Shown one piece after another: positions 25,587 through 33,489 of a stretch of 64,000 bases of DNA. The notes under the pieces are model-generated. The model was not told where the DNA came from. It did no database searches and saw only the letters and a list, made by a program, of their open reading frames with translations. The translations under genes were made by a program, and so were the position numbers. The DNA comes from Wenzhouxiangella sp. XN201 (GTDB lineage Bacteria > Pseudomonadota > Gammaproteobacteria > Xanthomonadales > Wenzhouxiangellaceae), in NCBI RefSeq assembly GCF_011008905.1, contig NZ_JAAIVI010000017.1, forward strand, positions 1-64,000, written 5' to 3'. Each line of letters opens with the position of its first letter. The first letter of the stretch is position 1.

Positions 25587-26976
25587 GGTGCGCGACCTTG
25601 TCGATGTGGACCTCGACGGCGGGGGCGCGCGACAAAAGCGCGCGGGCGAAAGCGATCAGGAACAGGATGCCGCCGATGATGGCGATCAGCCCGCCGGCGC
25701 CCATCACCGCCATGCCGCCGATCTGCGCCAGGCCTTCGAGACCCTGGGCGGCGCCGGCGGTCTTGCGCTGCACGCCGTGGCCGCCGGAGAAGGCCAGGCC
25801 GATAACGTGCAGGACCTGACCCGTGCCGTAAACCCACGGCATCAGGCGGGTCAGGCGCGCACTGGCCGGGGCGAAGCCGAAGCGCGGCAACAGGTACAGC
25901 GCCAGGGCCATGAAGGTGAGCGTGATCGCGACGATGCAGCCGTGGTAATGAGCCGGCACGATGGTGTTGGACTCGTCGATCAGGAAACCCAGCGCGCCAC
26001 CGACCCCGAACAGGCCGATCGAGAACAGCAATGCGGTGCGCAGGCCGCGCTGACGCGCATCGGTCGTCCGTTCGCTGCGCGACCAGCCGAGCAAAAGCGC
26101 CAGGCCCAGTGGCCCGGCGGCCAGGCCGCCGGCGGCCGCCATCAGCCAGATGAAGAAAGTGCGGTGGCCGGGACTGCTGACCTCGAAGTACAGGTAGCCC
26201 CATACGGCGAGAAAGGCCGGCAGCACGCCAGCCAGCAGCAAGCCCAGCACCAGGCGCGGCCCGATGAGAATCCGAAGGCCGGCCGCGGCCGCAAGCCACA
26301 GCCAGGCGACCAGCATGAACTGCACCCAGGCGAACTGCAGCACATGCCCGCCGCCCCAGAACAGCACCTCGTAGTACTGGGCACCATCCAGCCAGGGCGG
26401 CAACGCAAAAAGCGACCACAGCAGCAGCCCGCCGGCCAGTACCAGGGCAATCACGCCGGTCTGAACGCCAAAACGCATCACGCCGGCTTCGGCCGGCCAG
26501 ACGCTGCCCGGCAGGGGATTGAACAGCGAGCGCAGGCTGCTCACCAGCACGCCGATCCCGAACACCGACAGACCGGCAAGGAAAAGAGTGTTGTCGAGCA
26601 CGGGCACATAGTTGCTCATGATCGCTTCACCCGGCCTGAATGGCGATGCAGCCAGCATGATCGAACCGGCAATCACCAGTCCCAGGCCGAGCCAGGCGCT
26701 GCGGCGAGCCGCGGGCGTGCTGACCAGGGTCCACATCACCGCACCGAAGGCTGCGAACCACACCAGCACGGAGAAATCCACGTGTACGACGATGGCCAGA
26801 TGAAAGAAGTTCTTGAGCGGAAACAGCTGTTCCACGCCGGGCGTCCGCGAGGCGACGATCAGGATCACGAACAATCCCGAGATCAGCAGGGCGCCGACGG
26901 CGGTCAGCAGCCAGGCCCGCGCCAGCCGGCCGCGGAAATCCGACGGGACTTCCAGGTTCCAGTGCGATGGGGTCAT
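25579..26976 (-). CDS. Divergent heme-copper oxidase subunit I-like protein
   Basis: 465 residues, about 12 membrane helices. Recognisable ligand regions: helix II HLAIVVHVDF (H59/H65), helix VI GGGHVLQF (H211), helix X PAHYHG (H343/H345). The CuB histidine pair of the VII-VIII loop is GHR (H271, then Arg) rather than HH, and there is no Tyr four residues after H211 (it is F215). It most resembles CcoN-type chains and would often be labelled cbb3 subunit I. No CcoO/CcoP partners are present. It may have lost CuB and serve electron transfer, or be a novel reductase. Confidence 0.75.
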   Translation of the reverse strand: MTPSHWNLEVPSDFRGRLARAWLLTAVGALLISGLFVILIVASRTPGVEQLFPLKNFFHLAIVVHVDFSVLVWFAAFGAVMWTLVSTPAARRSAWLGLGLVIAGSIMLAASPFRPGEAIMSNYVPVLDNTLFLAGLSVFGIGVLVSSLRSLFNPLPGSVWPAEAGVMRFGVQTGVIALVLAGGLLLWSLFALPPWLDGAQYYEVLFWGGGHVLQFAWVQFMLVAWLWLAAAAGLRILIGPRLVLGLLLAGVLPAFLAVWGYLYFEVSSPGHRTFFIWLMAAAGGLAAGPLGLALLLGWSRSERTTDARQRGLRTALLFSIGLFGVGGALGFLIDESNTIVPAHYHGCIVAITLTFMALALYLLPRFGFAPASARLTRLMPWVYGTGQVLHVIGLAFSGGHGVQRKTAGAAQGLEGLAQIGGMAVMGAGGLIAIIGGILFLIAFARALLSRAPAVEVHIDKVAHHA

Positions 26977-27482
26977 GAGGATTCCTCCGTTTCGAGCGAC
27001 ACGCCGTCGTCACCGATCTCGATCAGCGCTGATTCGCCGGCTTTCAGGTTCAGGTTCATTTCGCGCTCGAGGTCAAAGCCTGCGGTGCGCGGTGTATCGG
27101 CCAGCCGGATCGTGACGGTGTAGCGTCCGGGCTCGACCGGGAAGTACTCGAGGTAATAGGCCCGGCCACCGTCGGACAGGCCGGCCGCGTCCACCGCATC
27201 GGCGACCAGCAGCTCGCCGTCGAGCATCAGCTCGAAGCGGGTCGGCGCCCGCTCGCGGCCGCAGACTTCCGATACGCGTCGGGTCGGCGGCAGTTCGGCG
27301 CGCTCGGCCGCACTCAGTTGCCTGCAGGGCTCGAGCCGCTCGGACAAATGCGCCATCGACACCTTGATCAGTGCCTGTCCGGGATCGTAGGGCGAAAACG
27401 AAGGCCCCTGGCCGAACAACCCAATCAGCGTGGCCAGCACCGCCCAGGTCAGGCCCTGTCCCGCGACTGCCAGCGCCTTCAT
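26973..27482 (-). CDS. Membrane-anchored protein of the respiratory operon, unknown
   Basis: 169 residues. An N-terminal hydrophobic helix (about 8-25) precedes a periplasmic region with SPYDPGQALIKVSMAHLSE and two cysteines (C53, C74), ending in a beta-rich domain (FPVEPGRYTVTIRLADT). No family recognised. Both ends overlap neighbours as ATGA, so it is tightly coupled to the cytochrome b fusion and the heme-copper-like subunit. An accessory or assembly subunit is likely. The longer frame from 28142 is rejected. Confidence 0.7.
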   Translation of the reverse strand: MKALAVAGQGLTWAVLATLIGLFGQGPSFSPYDPGQALIKVSMAHLSERLEPCRQLSAAERAELPPTRRVSEVCGRERAPTRFELMLDGELLVADAVDAAGLSDGGRAYYLEYFPVEPGRYTVTIRLADTPRTAGFDLEREMNLNLKAGESALIEIGDDGVSLETEESS

Positions 27483-29056
27483 GTGCCCGTCCTCCGCAGG
27501 GCCGATCCCGGCGCTTCCGGGGTCGCGGCCTGGTCGAGTCCAGCGGCAAATCCGGCCAATCTTCGGCTCAGGGCTTTTTCCTGCCCGGGCTTGCCCCAGT
27601 AAGTGAACAGGCGTTCCCGCGGCACGCGTTTGCGGAGGCCAGGCGGGCGTTCGCGGTCGATGCGTTCCTGGGTCCAGCGCTCGCCCAGTCGATGGTGACA
27701 GTCGCAGTCGGCGCAGCCGGCAATCGCCACGCCGGCATACCCGCTGTTGCGCAAGGCATAGTCGATGCCGGCCGGCGGTAGCAGGCCGACGCAGGGCAGC
27801 ACCATGCTGTGGGCCGTCCCGGTCTCGGTCTTCTCCACATCCACGCCGTGGTCGCAGCCGAAGACCAGGATGCGTTCGCCGGTCTGGCCCGTGTCGCGGG
27901 CGCGGTCGAGTTCTGTACGGAAGTCGTCCATGGTGAAGTGCGGCAACTCGATGCCGGTCGTCAACGGCGCGCGTTGACGAAACGGCGACGATGAGGGGCA
28001 TGAGCCAGTGCAGATACCGCAGGACACGCAAAGCGAGGCGTTCACTTTGGCTTCGAGCTCGAAATTGCGTCCGTCGGTTCGCGGCACCATGTCGATGGCG
28101 CCGTAGGGGCAGTCCTCGGCACAAAAGCCGCATCCCGTGCAATCGGGAAGATGAACCTCGGCCACCGGCTGGCGCCGGCGCGGCAGAATCCAGGGCAGTG
28201 CGGCCAGCAGCAGGGTGCCCGTGGTTCCGGCCAGCCAGATCGTGCCCGGCGACGTCACCGACTGCAGCGGAAAGACGGCCAGGTAGAACCAGTCGATGGC
28301 CAGTACGCCGGGCACGGCGTCGAGGTCGGCCGGCGCATGGCTGGTCACCGGAATGATCAGCGAAAGCACCATCAGGCTGGCGAGGCTGCCGAGCATGAGT
28401 TTGCTCGGCGGGTGAATGCGTGGGTAGCGCACGCGCAGCAGATGAAACCAGATGCCCAGTACCAGCACGATGGGCAGGCCGACGAGGTGAATGAAACCGA
28501 TCAGCGTGAACAGTCGGCCGCTGACGGTTTCATTGCTGACGAAATTGCTCCCCATCGGATCGCTGAAGATCGGCAGCCAGTCGAGCAGTTGCGCGCTGGC
28601 CGTGGCAACCCAGGCAGCGAGTTGGTCCCACACCATCCAGTAGCCGGAAATGCCGAAGATGAGCACGATCCAGATCAGCGGCATGCCGGTCAGCCAGGAG
28701 AACCAGCGCACCCCGGTATGGCGCATGCGGACCAGCTCGCGCAGCATATGCAGTGCCAGCAGAAGCACGGCGGCGTCCGAGCTGTAGCGGTGCAGGCTGC
28801 GTATGAGGCCGCCGATGACCCACTGCTCGTGGGTGATGGCTTCGACTGAATGCCAGGCACCCTCGAGATTCGTGCTGTAGAACACGAACAGGTAGATGCC
28901 GGTGACCAGCGCGATGTAGAAGCAGTAGATGGCCAGCGCACCGAGGTGGTGGAAGGGATTCGTGGCTGCGCCAAAGGCGTTCGATAGCAGCGACTCGCCA
29001 CGGGCCAGCGCACGGGCCGGCCAGGCCGGTCGCGGTCGGACCTGGCCGGAACTCAT
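27479..29056 (-). CDS. Cytochrome b6-like / 2x[4Fe-4S] / MvhD fusion protein
   Basis: 525 residues. Part one is a four-helix cytochrome b with His pairs H89/H103 and H190/H205, the 14/15 spacing of cytochrome b6 di-heme ligands. Three further helices run to about 290. Part two is a ferredoxin with two complete CxxCxxCxxxCP clusters (C306-C316, C343-C353). Part three is an MvhD/HdrD-type iron-sulfur domain (FGCDHG, LPCVGLLPPAGIDYAL, AGCADCDCHH). No Rieske protein or cytochrome c1 is present. It probably exchanges electrons between quinone and an iron-sulfur or thiol partner; the direction is unknown. Overlaps both neighbours by ATGA. Confidence 0.88.
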   Translation of the reverse strand: MSSGQVRPRPAWPARALARGESLLSNAFGAATNPFHHLGALAIYCFYIALVTGIYLFVFYSTNLEGAWHSVEAITHEQWVIGGLIRSLHRYSSDAAVLLLALHMLRELVRMRHTGVRWFSWLTGMPLIWIVLIFGISGYWMVWDQLAAWVATASAQLLDWLPIFSDPMGSNFVSNETVSGRLFTLIGFIHLVGLPIVLVLGIWFHLLRVRYPRIHPPSKLMLGSLASLMVLSLIIPVTSHAPADLDAVPGVLAIDWFYLAVFPLQSVTSPGTIWLAGTTGTLLLAALPWILPRRRQPVAEVHLPDCTGCGFCAEDCPYGAIDMVPRTDGRNFELEAKVNASLCVSCGICTGSCPSSSPFRQRAPLTTGIELPHFTMDDFRTELDRARDTGQTGERILVFGCDHGVDVEKTETGTAHSMVLPCVGLLPPAGIDYALRNSGYAGVAIAGCADCDCHHRLGERWTQERIDRERPPGLRKRVPRERLFTYWGKPGQEKALSRRLAGFAAGLDQAATPEAPGSALRRTGT

Positions 29057-29856
29057 GTTGACCTCCGACGCCTGAAAAGTTCGCGCCCGGTCCAGCCGCC
29101 GATGAGCAGCAGGAAGGCGCCGCCCAGGCCCAGGCCCACGAACATCGAGTAGTCGAAGTAGTAGCGATCGCCGCGGGCGTCGTAGACGGTGCAGAACAAG
29201 CGGATTCGTTCTCCGATGCTGGCCAGCAGGCCCTGTTCGCTTTTCGGCCGGCGCCAGACCAGGTCCTTGAGCGGCTCGACCAACTGCGGCGCTTTGAAGG
29301 TTTCGCCGTAGACCTGGCGGTAGAGCGAGCCGTCGCGATCGAGCAGGCTCAACTGCACGGTGTGGTCGAAGCCGCGCGGGCTCGGTGTGTACACGAAACC
29401 GAGTTCGGCAATCAGCTGTTCGAGTGCTTCGTTGCTTTCGGCGACGACGAAGCGCCAGTCGGGATCATTGACGCCATGACGGCGGGCATGATTGGCCATC
29501 GATTCGGGCGTATCGACACCGTGATCGAAGCCGATGGTGAGCATACCGAAGCTGTCCGTGCCCATAGCCTCGCGCGCGGTCTTTACCACGCCGTCGAGGT
29601 AGCGTGTGGTCACACTGCATGAGTGCGCGCAACCGGTGTAGATGAGGCTGATGCCCAGCGGTCGTTCGAGCAAGTCGTGCAGCTTGAGCCGCTCGCCGTT
29701 GCTGTCAATCAGGGTCAGATCGGAGACGCGGTTGCCGATGGCGGCCTGACTGATCTCGAGTGCGTCACCGCGGGCAGCGTTGCTGTCGGCGGCCGACAGC
29801 ACGAGCGCAAACGCCAGCAGTGCCGGGACGAGTCTTCCGGGGGTGATCCGGTTCAT
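29053..29856 (-). CDS. SCO-like protein with C-terminal membrane anchor
   Basis: 267 residues. Signal peptide (1-28), SCO thioredoxin fold with copper-site CAHSC (about 76, CxxxC) and distal His in FDHTVQLSLLD, then a C-terminal helix (about 238-258) with a basic tail. Differs from the SCO at 23774 in topology and in having CAHSC rather than CPDVC. Probably matures the CuA site of the subunit at 32514. Adjacent to ctaB and overlapping the cytochrome b fusion. Confidence 0.88.
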   Translation of the reverse strand: MNRITPGRLVPALLAFALVLSAADSNAARGDALEISQAAIGNRVSDLTLIDSNGERLKLHDLLERPLGISLIYTGCAHSCSVTTRYLDGVVKTAREAMGTDSFGMLTIGFDHGVDTPESMANHARRHGVNDPDWRFVVAESNEALEQLIAELGFVYTPSPRGFDHTVQLSLLDRDGSLYRQVYGETFKAPQLVEPLKDLVWRRPKSEQGLLASIGERIRLFCTVYDARGDRYYFDYSMFVGLGLGGAFLLLIGGWTGRELFRRRRST

Positions 29857-30783
29857 TCATGGCACCGCGTGCATGGCGAACAACCCGGCCAGCAACAGGC
29901 CGAGCTGGATGAGGGAGGCCTTGAACGCCGTCATTGCGCGTGACGGCGAGGGATCGCGCGCCATCAGCAGCGTCGTCCAGGCCAGCCAGGCCGCACCGGT
30001 TCCGGCGAGCAGCCAGACCAGTCCCGAGCCGCTGCGCGCGGTCAGCCACAGCGTGGCGCCGACCAGGAGGGCGGTGTTGACCAGGTTCCAGCGAACGGCC
30101 GTAGCGATGCCGCGGGTGACCGGCAGCATGGGTACGCCGGCACGCCGGTAGTCATCGGCGATGACGACTGCCAGCGACCAGAAATGCGAAGGCGTCCAGA
30201 GAAACAGCACGGCGGTGAGCAGCATCACGTCCGGATCGGCAATCCGGCCGGTGGCGGCGGCGCCGGCGAGCACCGCCCAGCTTCCGGCGGCGCCACCGAT
30301 GACGATGTTCCAGTCGTTGCGACGCTTGAGCCAGACGGTATAGACCAGCGCGTAGGTGAGTGCGCCGGCAGCCACGAACAGACCGCAGGCCGGGTTGAAC
30401 CACCAGGCGCCCAGGGCTGAGCCGGCGGCGATCATGGCCAGGAAGGTCACCGGCCAGGCCCGATGCGCCTGCAGGGTGCCGTTGACGAAGGGCCGCTTGC
30501 GGGTTCGCCCCATGACCGCGTCGATGTCGCGGTCCCAGTAGTGATTGAAGGCGCCGGCACCGGAGGCCGCCAGCAGGACGGCGAGGGCGAGAACGGCCGT
30601 GTCGGCCGCTACTGGCCAGCCGCCGCCGGCCAGCACGGCACCGCCCAGGGCTGACAGCGTGATCGCCGCCCCGATGCGGATCTTGAACAGCGACAGTGCG
30701 ATCGCAAGCAGGCCCGGCCGGGGCCGCACCCCTTCGGGGGCGATCGCCGGCAGAGCCTGTGCTTGTGCGTCCTGGTGCGCCAT
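29857..30783 (-). CDS. ctaB: Protoheme IX farnesyltransferase
   Basis: UbiA-family prenyltransferase of 308 residues with about nine membrane helices, making heme O. The first Asp-rich motif is NHYWDRDIDAVMGRTRKRP (about 96-114). With CtaA at 34132 the locus encodes a full heme A pathway, so at least one heme-copper enzyme here likely carries a modified heme. It starts three bases after the large catalytic subunit stop and ends directly against the SCO gene. Confidence 0.95.
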   Translation of the reverse strand: MAHQDAQAQALPAIAPEGVRPRPGLLAIALSLFKIRIGAAITLSALGGAVLAGGGWPVAADTAVLALAVLLAASGAGAFNHYWDRDIDAVMGRTRKRPFVNGTLQAHRAWPVTFLAMIAAGSALGAWWFNPACGLFVAAGALTYALVYTVWLKRRNDWNIVIGGAAGSWAVLAGAAATGRIADPDVMLLTAVLFLWTPSHFWSLAVVIADDYRRAGVPMLPVTRGIATAVRWNLVNTALLVGATLWLTARSGSGLVWLLAGTGAAWLAWTTLLMARDPSPSRAMTAFKASLIQLGLLLAGLFAMHAVP

Positions 30784-30786
30784 GGC

Positions 30787-32493
30787 TTAGCTGAACCGCC
30801 AGACCGAAGCCAGGTAACCGTAGTTGATAAAGAAGTAGACGACGAAGATCAGCAACAGGAACATCGCCAGCACGAAGGTACCCGGTGCCGGGAAGCCCTT
30901 TACGCCCAGGCCCGCATGGCTGTGGCCGGACAGCGACTCGGCCGGTCCGCGCAGGATGCCCGGGCGGGTACTCGAGTACTCGGCCGGGCTGGTCTTCTGG
31001 CCGAACAGCACCGTACCGACGATCACGACCACAAAGATCATGCCACCGAGCACGGCGATGACCGCGCTGATGCCGTTGAGCGCCATCATGGTGTAGGCCA
31101 TGCCCGGATAGGTCCACTCGAAGGCCGAACCGGTAAAGGCCATGTCCCAGTGGCGGCGCGAAACGCCCAGGGTGCCCGCGCCCATCATGAAGAAGGTCTG
31201 TAGCGCGGTACCGATGCCGAACAGCCAGGGCTGCCACTTGGCCAGGCCGGGCATGAACAGCTTGCGCCGGAACAGCACCGGTACCAGCCACAGGCTCATG
31301 GCCATGAAGGCGAGCGTGGTGCCGAGCACCACCGTGGCGTGGAAGTGACCGGGCACGTAGATGGTGTTGTGGATCAGGAAGTTGATCTGCTCACTGCCCA
31401 TCACCACGCCCGAGATGCCGCCGATGAAGCCGAAGCCGACCAGCGACAGGAACATGCCGGAGAACACCGGGTTGCCCCAGGGCGCCTTGCGGAGCCACTC
31501 GAACAGGCCCCTATTGTGGCCTTTCTCGCGCTGGGCGACCTCGATCGAGCCGGGTACGGTCAGGCCGTGGACCAGGCTGGCGAGTACCGCCAGGTACATC
31601 ACGTAGCTGGTGTTGAAGATCTTCCATTCGGTGCTCAGGCCCGGGTCGCCGAGCAGGTGATGGGCCGAGGCGACCGAGATGAACAGGATGTAGAGGAAGA
31701 AGGCGCCGCGGCTGACCTTCTCCGACATCGGCCTGGCGCCGAACACGATCGCGGCGACCGCATACCAGACCGACACGTGTGCAGCGACGTTGATCTGCTG
31801 CGAGGTATGGCCCAGACCCCACCAGACCAGGCGGTACATCAGCGGATCGATCTCGCTGATGTAGCCGATCGACCACAGCCAGGTCGGAATCAGGATGATG
31901 GCGCCGCAGGCGATCGTGAATACCGCCAGGATGGCGGCCGTTAGTGCGCCGAAAGTGACCAGTGGAATCGAGCCCTCGTAGGTTTTCTCGTCGCGGGCAA
32001 TGACGAGTGTGCCGAAGAACATGAATACGCCGATCAAGGCGCCGACGGCAAACAGGATCAGGCCGAAGTAGAAGCCGGGCGCGGCTGGCATGGGGACGTA
32101 GGAGGTCATCATCACGCTCGACGAGCCGGCGATGATGGCCCAGGATGTGATGGCTGCACCACCGATCATGAGCCCGAAGGCCACCCAGCCCAGTCTCGGT
32201 GTTGCGATGCGGCACCTGAGCAACACCGATGAGCAGAAATACAGCAGCGCGATCTCGAAGAACAGGATCCAGACCAGTAGCATCACGACGCCGTGGCCGG
32301 TCAGTACAGTGTAAAAGTCCTGGGCGTTGAGAATCTGCACCGCCGGCCAGCGCGTCAGCGCGACCAGCAGGCCGAGCAGGCCGCCGACGGCCAGGAAGAC
32401 CACCGCGGCGACGGCATTGGCCTTGATCAGGTTTTCTGCCGGGCGGTGGAACACGAGCCCGGATTCCGGGCAGGTACGAAATTGGGGTTGCAT
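30787..32493 (-). CDS. Heme-copper oxidase/NO reductase catalytic subunit
   Basis: 568 residues, about 14 membrane helices. Ligands seen: H67 in GHGVVM (low-spin heme), H229 in GLGHTSQQ plus H278/H279 (CuB), H383/H385 in PGHFH (hemes). The HPEVY-type cross-link tyrosine is replaced by Gln (Q233). The cbb3-type Tyr six residues before the HH pair is also absent (Ile). Loss of this Tyr is typical of NO-reducing members of the superfamily, but the chain has a CuA partner and heme A genes. ATG 32493 has GAGGGAA upstream; the longer frame to 32760 runs into the next gene. Confidence 0.9.
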   Translation of the reverse strand: MQPQFRTCPESGLVFHRPAENLIKANAVAAVVFLAVGGLLGLLVALTRWPAVQILNAQDFYTVLTGHGVVMLLVWILFFEIALLYFCSSVLLRCRIATPRLGWVAFGLMIGGAAITSWAIIAGSSSVMMTSYVPMPAAPGFYFGLILFAVGALIGVFMFFGTLVIARDEKTYEGSIPLVTFGALTAAILAVFTIACGAIILIPTWLWSIGYISEIDPLMYRLVWWGLGHTSQQINVAAHVSVWYAVAAIVFGARPMSEKVSRGAFFLYILFISVASAHHLLGDPGLSTEWKIFNTSYVMYLAVLASLVHGLTVPGSIEVAQREKGHNRGLFEWLRKAPWGNPVFSGMFLSLVGFGFIGGISGVVMGSEQINFLIHNTIYVPGHFHATVVLGTTLAFMAMSLWLVPVLFRRKLFMPGLAKWQPWLFGIGTALQTFFMMGAGTLGVSRRHWDMAFTGSAFEWTYPGMAYTMMALNGISAVIAVLGGMIFVVVIVGTVLFGQKTSPAEYSSTRPGILRGPAESLSGHSHAGLGVKGFPAPGTFVLAMFLLLIFVVYFFINYGYLASVWRFS

Positions 32494-32513
32494 GACGGGT
32501 TCCCTCGCTTGAA

Positions 32514-33059
32514 TCAGTTGTCGACGACGTAGATGCGGCTCATCATCGTGTGGTGCATGATTCCGCAGTACTCGTTGCACACCACGGCGTACTCGCCGGG
32601 CTCGGTCGGCGTGACGTTGAGTACCATGTCGTAGCCGGGCAGGACCTGGAAGTTGATGTTGATCGGTTGAATCGACAGGCCGTGCTGCCAGTCGGCCGAG
32701 GAAACATGGAAACGGTATGTTTCGCCAGCCTCGAGTTCGAGAATCGGGTACCAGTCCCACAGGCGCGCGAGCAGGTAGACGTCGCCGCCGGCGGGCGGGC
32801 GCACGACCGGCACCTGGCGGTCGGTCTCGTGCCGCACGGTGTATTCCTCGACGAACTCGTTAACCTTCGCGACGTAATCCTGGGGATTGACCCGGTAAGC
32901 TTCGCCGGAATAGTTCTGCTCGCCGTAGACATGCCAGTAGGGCATGAAGAAGAACATGATCAGGCACCAGACGAGCGCGATGGCGATCCAGACGATCTCG
33001 ACACGGTCGACCGGCTGTTTCCACCACACGCGTCGGGCAGGCGGTTGAATGGCACTCAT
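32514..33059 (-). CDS. CuA-containing subunit II of the heme-copper enzyme
   Basis: 181 residues. One N-terminal membrane helix (about 20-40) is followed by a cupredoxin domain with a complete CuA site: H126, then CNEYCGIMHHTM (C161, E163, C165, H169, M172). It takes electrons from a periplasmic donor, probably the cytochrome c at 24454. AGGGAG precedes the ATG. Second gene of the leftward operon headed by the small subunit. Confidence 0.94.
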   Translation of the reverse strand: MSAIQPPARRVWWKQPVDRVEIVWIAIALVWCLIMFFFMPYWHVYGEQNYSGEAYRVNPQDYVAKVNEFVEEYTVRHETDRQVPVVRPPAGGDVYLLARLWDWYPILELEAGETYRFHVSSADWQHGLSIQPININFQVLPGYDMVLNVTPTEPGEYAVVCNEYCGIMHHTMMSRIYVVDN

Positions 33060-33074
33060 GGCTTGCTCCCTCGA

Positions 33075-33260
33075 TCAGCCGATCGGGACGGTGACGATGT
33101 TCATCACGCCCCAGATGATGTAGGTCACGGTGGGAATCGTGACGCCGAGAAACAGCAACAGGAACGGATTGTCGAGAATGCGCTGCATGACCGGCAGGCG
33201 TTCCTGGTCTTGTTCCGGTTCGCGGGCTTCGGCGCCCCGGTCGTTTTGTGAATCGCTCAT
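33075..33260 (-). CDS. Small single-helix subunit at the head of the operon
   Basis: 61 residues. A charged soluble start (ten or more acidic and basic residues) precedes one membrane helix (about 32-55). First gene of the operon, 15 bp before subunit II. Likely a small structural subunit like those of ba3-type enzymes; no family signature is visible. ATG 33260 is preceded by GAGGACATCATG. The longer frame to 33380 would start inside the promoter and is rejected. Confidence 0.75.
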   Translation of the reverse strand: MSDSQNDRGAEAREPEQDQERLPVMQRILDNPFLLLFLGVTIPTVTYIIWGVMNIVTVPIG

Positions 33261-33287
33261 GGCATGATGTCCTCTTGCAATGCGCAA

Positions 33288-33310
33288 CAAATGTAGATTA
33301 AATGCATCTT
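33288..33310 (-). promoter_or_regulatory. NsrR-like operator in the oxidase/NOR leader
   Basis: The minus strand reads AAGATGCATTT, a one-base spacer, then ATCTACATTTG. The first half matches the gamma-proteobacterial NsrR half-site perfectly and the second at 7 of 11 positions. It lies about 22-44 bp downstream of the predicted start point, a repressor position. NsrR is the NO-sensing Rrf2 repressor; its gene is not in the window. Confidence 0.55.
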
Positions 33311-33337
33311 TTAGCGCGGATGATGTCCTTGCCGCAA

Positions 33338-33380
33338 AGTGTAGGTCCGCTAGACGGCCGGGTTCATTGATTGAAGTCAA
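33338..33380 (-). promoter_or_regulatory. FNR/DNR-type class II promoter of the oxidase/NOR operon
   Basis: TTGATTGAAGTCAA (33367-33380) fits the FNR/DNR consensus TTGAT-N4-ATCAA at 9 of 10 positions. A -10-like TACACT (33343-33338) places the start near 33331, so the box centre is at about -42. That is the standard class II activation spacing. Confidence 0.65.
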
Positions 33381-33414
33381 ATTCGCCGCCCCGAGCGGGA
33401 TTGAGCCCGGGCAG

Positions 33415-33428
33415 TTGATCCAGGTCAG
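33415..33428 (+). promoter_or_regulatory. Weak FNR-like box before the DUF1566-ctaA unit
   Basis: TTGATCCAGGTCAG has a perfect left half and a one-mismatch relaxed right half. Relative to a TAATGT word at 33451-33456 the centre would be at about -41. Confidence 0.35.
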
Positions 33429-33489
33429 ACCGCGTTGCCGATCCGGCGGCTAATGTCGCATTCCGCCACCAGCCCGAAGAGATACTCGC

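Noticed and set aside
25585-27123. 512-codon open frame opposite the heme-copper-like gene
   Set aside because: Antisense shadow rich in Gln, His and Arg; the minus-strand genes are tightly coupled and have clear membrane segments.
25579-29056. Standard cbb3 oxidase operon
   Set aside because: No CcoO, CcoP, CcoG or CcoI genes; the subunit I-like chain lacks the CuB His pair and the partner is a cytochrome b/FeS/MvhD fusion.
27479-29056. Cytochrome bc1/b6f complex
   Set aside because: The cytochrome b domain has b6-like ligands, but no Rieske protein, cytochrome c1 or f, or subunit IV is encoded near it, and ferredoxin domains are fused.
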